Source: Chrysochromulina tobinii
Taxonomy: Eukaryota > Haptophyta > Prymnesiales > Chrysochromulinaceae
Length of the DNA: 18,848 bases
Reading direction: 5' to 3'
NCBI GenBank assembly: GCA_001275005.1
Contig: JWZX01000953.1
Coordinates: forward strand, 1 to 18,848
In this document: in pieces, positions 1-9,600 of the stretch
How positions within the stretch are numbered: the first letter of the stretch is position 1
How the letters are laid out: the number at the start of each line of letters is the position of its first letter
Translations under genes and position numbers: made by a program
Notes under the pieces: generated by a model
What the model was told of the DNA's origin: nothing
The model's database searches: none
The model's input: the letters and a program-made list of their open reading frames with translations, nothing else

Positions 1-986
1 CCTTTCTGCAACTTCTGAGGCGTTGCGACGGACGCGTTGCCACCTGGCCGAAAGAATTCGCTTGGTGAGGCGTTCCCACCGAGCAACGGCATGGTGTCTT
101 CCTCATTCCCTTGGCTCCGGCGGCGTACGATGTCCTTGACTCCACTCTGGCCATACATCTTTCGCGCGCTTAAAGGCCTTTCACGCGAGGCAACGGTCGC
201 GCTCTCGAGCCAGCCGTCAAGGCGGTTGTCAGCACGGTCGCGGAGCTTCGTCGCGAGCCGGCCGCGCGGAGTCGTCGCAAGGAGGTCCTTGTCGGCCCAT
301 TTGGACCGAATTGGGCCGCAAGTCTCAATACGACGAAGTTTGACGCCCCTAATAACCCCCGAGAACTGGACAATAAAAACGGTTACTGTGGGTCAGAAAC
401 TGCGAATTGAGCTCCTAATACGGCATTGTCAACGGGATGCATGCATTCGAATTCATCTTCTTCCCTTGTGGCCTGCCTCTCATCACAACCGAGCGGTGCC
501 ACATGTGGTTTGGTTGGTTCCGTTGCGTTCCCATACTCGCAATGTGTCCAAAACCCTCTCCCAACTAATGACACCTAAACTCCAATTGAGCCGCTCTACA
601 AGGACAAATGCAGAATACACCGCGCGATCTATATGCGGCTCTGCTCGTCTGAACTCTGATCGGACGTGTGCTTGATCCGATACGGATCCATGGCTTGATC
701 TCGAATCACCGTCCGGTCGGACTTTTTCAATCTCGCTATACGAAGCTGCGCGCCGCGTGTTACTGCAGCTCACACCACTCACACTTCTTGCAGGATCTCC
801 AGGAACATGCGGCCCTGACACACAAACACTTGGGACAATCCGGCCGCATCCCGGTGACGCGTTGTTGCCTCTCGAGTGCGGCGCGCCGATTGTGCCCCTC
901 GCTGCCCCCTTCGCCCGCGCAGCGGGAGCGTGTCGCCGTCGCCCACGCCGCTGCGGACGGGGACGGCGGCGACGACACCGCGCGCC
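1..986. other. Flanking region with no recognised gene
   Basis: Several open frames cross this stretch on both strands (the longest on + spans about 37-675), but none has a recognisable domain, and their composition is what random GC-rich DNA gives. The part from about 340 to 660 is visibly less GC-rich than the genes. The right end lies just downstream of the gamma-COP stop codon and should hold that gene's 3' UTR. A sequencing-adapter-like block at 646-681 is listed under findings. Confidence 0.6.
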
Positions 987-3767
987 TCACGCGACCGCCT
1001 CAGCAACGAATTTCGAAACGGCCATATCGGCGGAGCGCACCGTTAGCCGCATACCCACCGCCTTGGGCGTGTCGACGCGCAGGTTGACGATGGCAAAGAC
1101 CTGCACGCCGCCGAGGAAGAGGCCCGACACGAGCACCGTGTGCGTGCGCGAGCCGTCGGGGATTTTCTCGGAGCCATCGCACGGCTGCATGCCCAGAAAG
1201 GAAACGACCTCGGTCATGGCCGCCTGGAGCGATGGGTATGTAAGGCTGAAGGTCTCAACCACCTCCGCGTCCGCGCCCACCGTCGACCACACCTCCCGGA
1301 AGTCGACGACTGCCAACGGCTTCATAAAGTCCGCCGCCGCGAGCTCGAGCTCCTCGAGATTATACTGGTCATCGTAGCCAGTCTCGCTCGGATCCGGTTC
1401 TTTGCCCGGCTCGACATCCTTCACGATGTACTTGAGCGTGCACGCCATCGAGCCCACAGGTACGCCCTCGACGCGGCGCAAGCACACGAAGCAGTCCGCG
1501 GGCGTGCCGTACGGCAGCGACTCGCACTTGAGCTCGCTGTCGAGCACGAGGCCAGGCGTGTTCGTCAAGTCCACCGCGATGGTCACCTGCTCAAGCAGTT
1601 GGTCCTCGAGCGTGTTGTTGAGCTTGAACTGCAGCAGCAGGTGCGATGCGTACACGTGCTTTATGCACTGCACCTCGTACTCGGTACCTGTCTCCGAGAG
1701 CGCCACCGGCTTTGACGACGCGAAGCGCTGCCCCACGTGCACGAACTGCGGCAGCTTCGACAGCAGGTCCGCCTCCCCTTCGCTCGACTTCAGTTTGCTC
1801 GCCGGAGGAGATACGATCTCGTCGGTGACGAAGCCGCTCAGCCCGCCGCTCGCCGCCTTCTCCGCCGCCGCCTGCGTGCGCATCTGCCGCTTGAGCATCT
1901 CGGCGTCCACAGTGACGGCGCTCAGCGAGAAGGGCTCGTCCGTGCCGCCCTCAATGGCCATGTACTCCCTGCAGCTACGCTCGATGGCCTCGAGGGGCAC
2001 GGGCAAGGGCTCGAGCATCGTCTTGCCGTCCAAGCCGCCCAGGCCGGAGCGCCCCTCCTGCAGCCCCTTGAGCAGCGCCACGAAGAAGGTCACGCGGTCA
2101 CGCACCTCATCGTCGTTGTCGTACAGGCAGCGCTGGAGCAGCACGATCACCGACGGGCGGAGGGTCTCGAGCTGGATGCCAAACTTGGCGAGCGCCGAGA
2201 TGGCAGAGGCGCGCACGGTGGCGTTCTCGAGCACCACGCGGTTGTAGATGAACCGGATGTACTTGGAGGGCTCGCCAGTGCTCGGACCCTCGACGCCGAT
2301 CAGGTGGAGGATCTGGGTCGAGAGGAGCGTGAATTCACAGTCCTCGATGAACTCGCACAGGTGGCCGAGGCCGGCCTCCTTGGCCTCGGGCACGCGGGCG
2401 ATGATGACCAGGATGGTGTCCACGATCGCCTTCTTGTACTGGAACCCGCCCTCCTCGCGCAGCACGTTCGAGAGGAAGGTCATGAGCACCCGGTGCTTCT
2501 GAGGAAACTTGAGGCACATGGCGCGGATGGCGTCGACGACGACGATCTTGAACTCGTCGGCGATCTCGCTCATGAAGGAGGTGATCTGCTTCATGAGGCG
2601 CTCGACGCCCGACTCGGAGCCCGTCTTGAGCAGCGTCGTGATCGCGAGCGTCGCGATCGACCGGTTCGAGTCGTTGATGAGCCCCTCCATGTCCATGTTG
2701 CACGGCGTCACCGCGAGCGGGTGCACCATCGCCACCTTGTTGAGGGTGCGCACGGCGGCGAAGCGCAGCGACGGCTTGGGTGAGCAGAGGAAGAGCTGCA
2801 GCACGGTGACCGCGGGCGCGAGCTCGCGCTGCGTCACGCCTGTCAGCGAGCAGATCGCGGTCGCCGCCTCGTAGATGACCATATCCGACTTGTGCCGTAG
2901 CGCCGACTCGAGGTAGTCGTAGAGCGCGCGGTCGCGCTGCTCCGCACCTTGCTCCTCCATGACGCCCCTGGCGTAACGGATGAGCAGGCACTGCGCCATC
3001 GGCGACTTGAGCGGCGTGCGCGTGAGCGACGCGACCACCTTGGACACCGCCAGCCGGTCCTGCCGCTTGATCTGGTTCAGCAACGCCAGCGCGTGGTACT
3101 GCACCGACTGGTTGTCCGACTGCAGCGCCGTCTGCACCTCGTTGACCCATCGCTTCACGACCTCGCCGTTGACGCTCATCAGGTGGATGCCCGACACGAG
3201 CGCCGAGGCCGCCACGAACGCGTTCCTATCCACGAGCGCCTCCTTGAGATGGCGTTCGATCTGCGCGAGCAGCGTCGGGTCGGTCGCCGCGATGATGGCG
3301 CCGAGCACGCGGATGGCGTTGCCGCGGTTGAGCTCAATCTTGGAGTTCATGTCCTTGGTGAGCGTCGCGCATACGATGATGACCTCCTCGGGGCTCGGCT
3401 TGAGCTCCTTGAGCATCAGGTACAGCAGCCGGCGCATCTGCGCGTCCTTGTTTTGCAGCAGCTTGGTCACGCCAAAGAAGATGTCGGTCGTCTCGAGGCG
3501 CGAGAGCTTGTCGCCTTGCGAGAGCAGCCAGAGGATCTTGGTGAGGATCGTGATGCACTTGCGCGGGTTGAGCTCGCGATCATTGAAACAGCGGCTCTCC
3601 TGCAGCACGGTGCTCTTCTCTACCCCTCTAAACGGGCTGTACGACTCGTCCTCGTCCTTCTTCTCACCCTTGGTCATGGAGCTCACCGCATCGCGCATGC
3701 TCTGCACCCATTGAGCCCCCTGCGACGCCACGTCCGCAGGCGTCGCAGGCGCCGCCGCAGACGCCAT
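987..3767 (-). CDS. COPG: Coatomer subunit gamma (gamma-COP)
   Basis: Gamma subunit of the COPI vesicle coat, which acts in Golgi-to-ER and intra-Golgi transport; it sits in the adaptor-like F-subcomplex of coatomer. The frame is one uninterrupted exon of 926 codons, near the family's usual 870-930. Residues about 20-580 form the adaptin-type alpha-solenoid trunk, with family-typical stretches such as SPFRGVEKSTVLQE, ATTLLKTGSESGVERLM and LYDNDDEVRDR. A low-complexity linker follows, then the appendage domain from about residue 675, with YEVQCIKHVYASHLLLQF, DFREVWSTVG and FLGMQPC. The frame stays open 46 codons further upstream to 3905, but that would overlap the divergent gene starting at 3899. 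The ATG at 3767 (MASAAAPATPADV) matches the usual short N-terminus and is preferred. It is divergent from the PEG-repeat gene, 131 bp away. Identity is secure; only the start is open. Confidence 0.96.
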   Translation of the reverse strand: MASAAAPATPADVASQGAQWVQSMRDAVSSMTKGEKKDEDESYSPFRGVEKSTVLQESRCFNDRELNPRKCITILTKILWLLSQGDKLSRLETTDIFFGVTKLLQNKDAQMRRLLYLMLKELKPSPEEVIIVCATLTKDMNSKIELNRGNAIRVLGAIIAATDPTLLAQIERHLKEALVDRNAFVAASALVSGIHLMSVNGEVVKRWVNEVQTALQSDNQSVQYHALALLNQIKRQDRLAVSKVVASLTRTPLKSPMAQCLLIRYARGVMEEQGAEQRDRALYDYLESALRHKSDMVIYEAATAICSLTGVTQRELAPAVTVLQLFLCSPKPSLRFAAVRTLNKVAMVHPLAVTPCNMDMEGLINDSNRSIATLAITTLLKTGSESGVERLMKQITSFMSEIADEFKIVVVDAIRAMCLKFPQKHRVLMTFLSNVLREEGGFQYKKAIVDTILVIIARVPEAKEAGLGHLCEFIEDCEFTLLSTQILHLIGVEGPSTGEPSKYIRFIYNRVVLENATVRASAISALAKFGIQLETLRPSVIVLLQRCLYDNDDEVRDRVTFFVALLKGLQEGRSGLGGLDGKTMLEPLPVPLEAIERSCREYMAIEGGTDEPFSLSAVTVDAEMLKRQMRTQAAAEKAASGGLSGFVTDEIVSPPASKLKSSEGEADLLSKLPQFVHVGQRFASSKPVALSETGTEYEVQCIKHVYASHLLLQFKLNNTLEDQLLEQVTIAVDLTNTPGLVLDSELKCESLPYGTPADCFVCLRRVEGVPVGSMACTLKYIVKDVEPGKEPDPSETGYDDQYNLEELELAAADFMKPLAVVDFREVWSTVGADAEVVETFSLTYPSLQAAMTEVVSFLGMQPCDGSEKIPDGSRTHTVLVSGLFLGGVQVFAIVNLRVDTPKAVGMRLTVRSADMAVSKFVAEAVA

Positions 3768-3898
3768 CGTCGCGCTCTCTCTCTCTGACCCGCGCTGCGC
3801 GCACGCAGCACTTGCGACAAAAGGCCGCTTTGCCCTCAGCACAAAGTTGACGCGCTCTCGCGAGCTCTTTTCGGGAAGCCCACGGCGTCGGGGGTAAG
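3768..3898. promoter_or_regulatory. Divergent (bidirectional) promoter region
   Basis: 131 bp separate the ATG of gamma-COP (minus strand) from the ATG of the PEG-repeat gene (plus strand), so both promoters and 5' UTRs must fit here or overlap the neighbouring gene. I see no TATA box. A CT run (CTCTCTCTCTCT, about 3774-3786) lies just upstream of the gamma-COP start. The region is GC-rich with several CGCG steps. The function is inferred from position only. Confidence 0.5.
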
Positions 3899-4669
3899 AT
3901 GCCAACCCTCGAGGTCGCCGTCCCCGAAGGCTGCCTGCCGGGCGACGAATTCACTGTGGAGTGGGAGGGCACACACCTCGCCGTGCGCGTGCCCGAGGAT
4001 GGTTACGCGGGCATGCTCCTCGCGGTTGACGTCCAGCCGACCGAAGAGGTGGAGGTCATGATTCCTGAGGGCTGCTTCGCGGGCGACGAGGTCAAGGTGA
4101 GCCATGAGGGCACCACCTTCTTCGTGAGCATCCCCGAGGGCTTGGGCCCGGGCGACAAGATCCTCGTGCGGCGGCCGAAGATCGAGCTGGAGAATCATCT
4201 CTTGGATCTCGAAGCGTTACAACTGGAGGATGCCGAGGAGGTCATTGAGGAGCATCTAGCAGCTCCGGCCAAGGGTGCTGAGAAGCAGGGAGCAGCAGCG
4301 TCGCCGGCTCGCGGCGAGAGGCGAGAGCGCTCAACGGCCGCCAACCTGGGCACGGTCGGCTCGGGCGTTGCATCGGGCGCAGGAGCGGAGGGCGAAGGTC
4401 TGCCGAGCGCAGGAGCGGAGGGAAAAGGGCTCTCGCTCTCGCTCTCGATCTTCGGCGGCTTCACTCTCTCTCTTGCGGTGCAGACGGCGCCCAAGTGGCC
4501 GATCGGCTCGACGATGGAGGTGTATCGCACTGACGGGGAGTGGTCGAGGTGCATCATCAAAGAATACGACTGGCGCGGGGTCACCTACACGGTGCAGCTC
4601 ACGGATCTTCGGATGAAGTATTTTGTGGAGGAGGAGGACCTGAGGATGCCGGGCAGTGGGTACTTGTAG
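3899..4669 (+). CDS. PEGxxPGD-repeat protein with C-terminal Tudor/SH3-like module
   Basis: A 256-residue intronless protein, biochemical role unknown. The first 90 residues hold four copies of a beta-type repeat whose turn reads PEG-x(2)-[PA]-G-[DM]: residues 8-16, 31-39 (degenerate, PEDGYAGM), 55-63 and 78-86. Each copy is followed by a short strand of alternating hydrophobic residues. Similar repeats are familiar to me from haptophyte and stramenopile proteins of unknown function. Residues about 98-195 are acidic, then Ala/Gly/Ser-rich and probably disordered. Residues about 196-252 form a compact module (WPIGSTMEVYRTDGEW, YTVQLTD, VEEEDLR), similar to Tudor/SH3-like barrels that read 'dG.W..a.V'. 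No signal peptide or membrane segment is visible. The ATG at 3899 is the only sensible start. Coding status is well supported; function is not assigned. Confidence 0.8.
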   Translation: MPTLEVAVPEGCLPGDEFTVEWEGTHLAVRVPEDGYAGMLLAVDVQPTEEVEVMIPEGCFAGDEVKVSHEGTTFFVSIPEGLGPGDKILVRRPKIELENHLLDLEALQLEDAEEVIEEHLAAPAKGAEKQGAAASPARGERRERSTAANLGTVGSGVASGAGAEGEGLPSAGAEGKGLSLSLSIFGGFTLSLAVQTAPKWPIGSTMEVYRTDGEWSRCIIKEYDWRGVTYTVQLTDLRMKYFVEEEDLRMPGSGYL

Positions 4670-4958
4670 GATTGCGCCCCCCGGGGCACGAGAAACCGTT
4701 CCACATGACAGTGGACACGAGCAGAGCGCCTCGGCGCGTCGTCCTGGGCGGTTGTGTCCCGGTGTAAGAGGCTCGTTAGAAAGATACCAAACCGGTATCT
4801 CGCTCAAACAAAGGGCCATGCTATGCCAAGCTCTCCAAATGCCATCCTGTCTCCGCACCACGAAATGGACAACGAGGAAAATGCGAGCACCTACAAGTAG
4901 GGGTGCGCGACTGTGCACGGGATTGGTGCTCGGTCAAAAGTGTGCCATCGGCGGACGT

Positions 4959-6574
4959 ATGCTCGAGCACGTGTTTTGTGAGGAGGCCTTCAAGCTGATT
5001 GACAAGGATGGCAATGGCGTGCTGACCCGCCCGGAGGTACGTGCTTTGGCACTTCGTTTTGCGACAATATTGCTGGCTCACACACGCGTCCCGGCTCCGC
5101 ACAAACACAGGTGATTACAGCGCTGATGAACGACAACAACGTGGCCGCAGTACTGCAGCTTCCGCCGCAGATTCGCCAGGAGGATGGCAAGCGCGAACGC
5201 TTCGAGAAGCTCTTCGAAATGATGGACAAGGACGGCTCAAGAGGCGTCGACCTCAACGAGTTCCGCTCATTTTGGGTGACGCACGTGCTTCCGCAACTGA
5301 AGGAGACGGCCCGGCAGGCGGCGGAGGAGGAGGCGGCCCAGCGGGCAGCGGAGGAGACAGCCCGACAAAAGGTTGAGGAGGAGGCGGCGCGAGAGGCGGC
5401 AGCGCGAGCGGCGGTCGAGGCGGCGGAGGAGGCGGCGGCGAAGGAGGCAGCGGCGAAGGAGGCAGCGGCGGCGCAGGCGGCGTCTCTCTCAGCTCTGCCC
5501 CCCTCGGGTGGCTCGTCGCCCAACGTTGCCGCTGCGATACTCGTGCATGGGGACCTTGCCGCTGCGCGAAGCCTACGGCCGAAAGCGCCGCAACCAGCGC
5601 CGCCCCCACCGCCGCCGGCCAGCGTGTGCGAGGAGTACAATCCCTTCACAGGAGAGCGGATGGCCACTGCGCCGCGGCCGCCATTCAATCCTATTATGGA
5701 TCGGAGCCCCGAGGCGCTTGCGGAGGAGTGCGTAGCTGCTGTCATCGGGGGCGTGGCCACGTCGATGAGCGGCGTCGCGGGCGCCTCAGCGGGCGCAGCG
5801 GCCGCGGGCGTCGCCACCTCGATGGCGCACGCTGCCGCGGCCGGTGTGGACCTGCGGGGTCTGGACACGTGGACGGCCATCGCCATCGCGGCCGCCACCT
5901 CGGCCGCCATCGCCACGGCCACATGTGCGGCTGGAGGGCCCTTGGCTGGGCGCGCCGCCGCAGCCGTGGCCGGCTCCGCTGCGGCCGCCACCACCGCCGC
6001 CGCGATGGGCGCTCGGGGGGACGCGACGCCGGGGGCAGCCCTCGCCGCCGCCGCCGCCGCCACGAGCGCAAGCGAGGCGTTACAGCTGGCAGAGCCAATG
6101 ATGAGGGCGCCAGTGCCCCCTACGACGTCAGTTCGAGCGCTCCGCGCGGTCGAGCATGCCACGGGGCGCATCTCCGCGCTCGCGGAGCGTGCAAAGGCCT
6201 TCCGGCACGCGGCCGAAAGGCTGCATGCTGAGCGCCGTAGTGAGCACGCGGCCGAAAGGCTGCATGCTGAGCTGCATGATGGGCGCCGTAGTGAGCACGC
6301 GGCCGAAAGGCTGCATGCCGAGCGCAATGCCGCCACAGACGTGGATACGCGGATACGAGCACACGCCGGCCTGTCGGGCCGCCAATTTGGCGGCTCCGCA
6401 GCCTTAGGACCGCCCATGACGCCGCCCCGATCGAAAGCCGGGAAGTCCACAGCGGCGAGCCGCCGGCAGGCCTACTCCGACGCCTCCTCCCACGCCTCCT
6501 CCGCCCGGATGGCCCTCGAACACCCTGTGCGAGTCGAGCGGCAGGTGTACGGTAGGGCACCTTTCAAACTGTAG
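4959..6574 (+). CDS. Two-EF-hand protein with long Ala-rich tail (one intron)
   Basis: Probable calcium-binding protein of unknown role, 513 residues when 4959-5036 is joined to 5111-6574. EF-hand 1 has loop DKDGNGVLTRPE (residues 15-26) and EF-hand 2 has loop DKDGSRGVDLNE (residues 65-76). Both keep D/D/N-or-S at positions 1, 3 and 5 and E at position 12. The intron falls exactly after the first loop's Glu, and splicing rebuilds a normal EF-hand F helix. Residues about 90-150 are a highly charged Ala/Glu coiled-coil-like stretch. Then come Pro-rich sequence, an NPF tripeptide (YNPFTG) and about 190 residues very rich in Ala. Three HAAERLHAE repeats lie near the C-terminus, which is basic. 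The start is uncertain: ATGs at 4818, 4839 and 4881 are in the same open frame, but that stretch is less GC-rich and looks untranslated. An upstream exon is also possible. The 4670-4958 gap otherwise shows nothing specific. Confidence 0.75.
5037..5110 (+). other. Intron, 74 nt, GT-AG, phase 0
   Basis: The donor is GAG|GTACGT and the acceptor is CACACAG|GTGATT. The upstream frame cannot be joined to the downstream EF-hand frame without removing these 74 nt, because the length is not a multiple of three. Removal gives PE-VITALMND, the expected loop-to-helix transition. The intron is less GC-rich than its flanks. It shows no internal repeats, unlike the two repeat-bearing introns elsewhere in the window. 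Confidence 0.88.
6206..6328 (+). repeat. Three in-frame coding repeats (HAAERLHAE)
   Basis: Three direct copies begin with CACGCGGCCGAAAGGCTGCA at 6206, 6245 and 6296. Copies 1 and 2 also share the end GCGCCGTAGTGAG. Spacings are 39 and 51 nt, both multiples of three, so each copy adds HAAERLHAE to the EF-hand protein. Copy 2 carries an extra 12-nt insertion (LHDG). The near-identity at DNA level indicates a recent in-frame expansion. Confidence 0.9.
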
Positions 6575-6672
6575 GAGTCCCAGGAGTCATGTAGAGTGAG
6601 GTCCGCAGGTCCTCGCGCGTTTCGCGCCAAGCTGACAAATGTGTATGAACGTGAAGTTCAAGGTCGCGCGCG

Positions 6673-9600
6673 ATGGCTTTCGCCGATGAAGACGATTTCG
6701 ACGAGGCCAACGGGCTCACATTCGATGAGTATCTACGCGCACACCGTGCGGAAAGTCCTGCTCGCAAGGCGATCTTCTCTCCGCCGTTGGAGCTGCGCCA
6801 ATCGATCGAAGCGGCTGCGGAGCGCATCGCCAAACGCCGAGAGGAGCGCAAGCAGGAGGAGCTTGCGCGGCTGCGATCGTTGATGGCGGGCGCCACCAGA
6901 GCAAAGGAGTTGCCCGTCTCGCCGCGGGTGCCACGCACTCTCACGACCCACGAGCCTGAAGCTCCTCCCGCACCACCGCAGCCTCCATCGGAGCAGATGT
7001 CAATGGCGCCGTTGTCTTCCCACGCTCCTGCGCCTCAGCGCATACGCAAGCACACGTCGTACCTGACGCCAGAGAAGCCTGCCCACGCTCGTCCTCCTGC
7101 TGCCCCATCACTACCCGTGCCGCAGTTTTCGGAGCTGCTGCCGCCGCCGCCGCCGCCACCGCCTGCCCCCGTCGTTACCGCCCGGACCGCCGCCTCCGTC
7201 GCCTTCTGCTCCGCCAGAGCCGCCGCCCTCTCCTCCTCAGCCCTCTCCTCCTCAGCCCTCTCCTCCTCAGCCCTCTCCTCCTCAGCCCTCTCCTCCTCAG
7301 CCCTCTCCTCCTCAGCCCTCTCCACCGCCGCCGTCCACACCGTCACCGAGTGCACCCCAGACGAGATCGCTTGGTTGAGCGGCTGGCAGCGCGGCTGGCG
7401 CACGCGCCACGTGCTGCGCTCGCGTGCGGGCGAGTCGCTGCGACAGCAGATGCGAGATGTGCGCGAGATGCTCTCGGACATCGCATCTCGCGGCATGCCA
7501 CCCGTCGAGGTGGCGATGCTCGAACAGCTGCGTGCGCAGGCTCGCCGGCAAGTGGTGGAGCTCATTAGGCTCTGTCAGCGGCCGGTACCGAAGCCCATCA
7601 AGGGCGCAGGACGGAGCCGCCAGGCAGGGGCTCACACGAGCAAGCTAGTGCGCCGGGTCGCCGCGCCCGCCGCGCCTGCAACCACCGCCCGTGCAGCCGC
7701 CGCCACCGCCCGTGCAGCCGCCGCCACCGCCCACGCCGCCACCCACGCCGCCACCGCCCATGCAGCCGTCTCCGAGGGCGGTGGGACTTCGTTTGATCGC
7801 TGGGCTCGGTCGGTGCCGCTCCCGGTCGGATTCCCACAGCCCGACGACAACGACGACGACGCGCCGGCAGAGCCTTCGGAAGGCCGAGCTGGCAATGACA
7901 CCGCCTCGCGTGGATTGCACCGTCGCCTTGCTGCCGCAACGTCCGTGGTCGACGCTGCACGTGTCCCAAGCGCTTCGTTGACATTACTCAAGTCGCGTGG
8001 CAAGCACCCCGCACAACCCGCGCCCGCCGCACCCACCGTATCCACCGCATCCGCCGCGCCCGCCGCGCCCGCCGCACCCGCCGCACCCGCCGCATCCACT
8101 GCGCCCGCCGCGCCCGCCGCACCAGCCGCGCCCGCCGCACCCGCCGCACCCGCTGCTTCGTCAGTGGGATTCGGTGGCGCGAGGTGGGCGCTGGAGCCGT
8201 CGGGCGCTGTGGCGAGCACTCCAGCCGCTGAGGCGACCAAGGTGAGGAAACCCTTCCTCACACGCAAGTCGTTCAATTTACAACCGTCCAAGGTGGACTT
8301 CAGTAACGTCAAGTCCCGCGTGAATGCGCCGCCTCCGCCGCCGTCGCAGGCCGTCTCCACGCAGACGGGCGCGTCGATGCCCGTCGGCTCGGCATCGGCG
8401 CCGTCCACCTCGCCGATGACCTCGACCAAAGCAGACAGCCACAAACGGCTCGTACTGCAACGGCGAGGGCCACCCCCAACTGCCGCCGGACCACCTGCCG
8501 CCGCGCCACCTGCCGCCGGACGCCGCGGCTCCACGTCCACAGCCACTGCCTGCACTTCCTCCTCGGCGTCCTTGTCCGTTCGTGTGCTTGCAGCCACGGC
8601 GCCTGCAGCCTCCGCCACGGCGCCTGTAGCCTCAGCCTCGGCGCCTGCCGCCTCGGCGCTTGCCGCCTCGGCGCCCGAAGCTGTTGCTGCTCCAGCTCGG
8701 CATCTCGTAAGGCACTCGCCTCACGGCACTCGCCCTGCCGTCAGTGCGACTACCCTCTCCATGTCACAAGCCACCTTCAGCGCTGCCGCCGCAGGCGCGC
8801 CTCCACCGCCGCTGCCGGCACCGGCGCATGCCTTCAGCACTGCCGCCGCTGGCGCGCCTCCACCGATGCCGGCAGCGACGCATGCAACTTCGGAGCCTTC
8901 ATCGCCTCGCCCGTCGCCTCGGCCGTCGCCGTCCCTGCCGCCGCCGCCGCCACCGCCACCGCCCGCGTCCGCGTACACCCTCTCCCCATCCTTAACTGGA
9001 GGGGCGTCACCGCGGCGCCTTCCCTCGGCATCCGTGGGCGTGCCTCGGGGCGCACACGGAGCCGCACACGGCCTCGGGGCGAGCGTGCCCAGCCTCGGTC
9101 CCCCATCCGCCCTTCGGCCGCCCTCACCCCATCGGCCGCCCTCACCCCATCGGTCGGCTTCACCCCATCGGCCGCCCTCACCCCATCGATCGGCATCGGG
9201 AGGCTCGAGCCTGGTGTCACCTCTCGCGGGCGCGGTGGTGCCCACGACGGCGCCCATACCGGCGCCCACGACGGCGCCGTCGCCAGGACGGTCGCGCACC
9301 GCGCTGGGGCAACGCTCCCCGCTGGGACAACGCTCCCCGAACGAGGGGACAGCCGATGCCTCGGCCGCCGCCGCCGCCGCTGCGAGTGCCATTGCGAGTG
9401 CCATGCGGGACAGCCCGGCCGCCCTGTCACCTGGGGGCTGGCCCGCTGAGTTCTCAAAGCCGGCGGCTAAGGCCGTGATCGGCGAGGGGGCGTCTGCGGT
9501 GGCGGCGCGCGACACCGCCCACGACGGCGCCCACGACGGCGCCCACGACGGCGCCTCGTGGCTTTCGGGGCGCCGTGCTGAGCGCCTCGCGATCTTGGCG

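Noticed and set aside
37-675. 212-codon frame at the left edge
   Set aside because: No domain, no codon pattern like the neighbouring genes, and it crosses an AT-richer stretch and the adapter-like block.
1140-3788. Several long plus-strand frames opposite gamma-COP (up to 348 codons)
   Set aside because: All are shadows of a strongly conserved minus-strand gene and carry no recognisable motif.
3768-3905. N-terminal extension of gamma-COP to 3905
   Set aside because: It would overlap the divergent gene at 3899, is Arg-rich and does not resemble the family's N-terminus.
7691-8245. Alternative forward frames rich in Pro within the 1,130-residue gene
   Set aside because: They end at stops within a few hundred bases, whereas the main frame stays open for 1,097 codons and contains the structured block.
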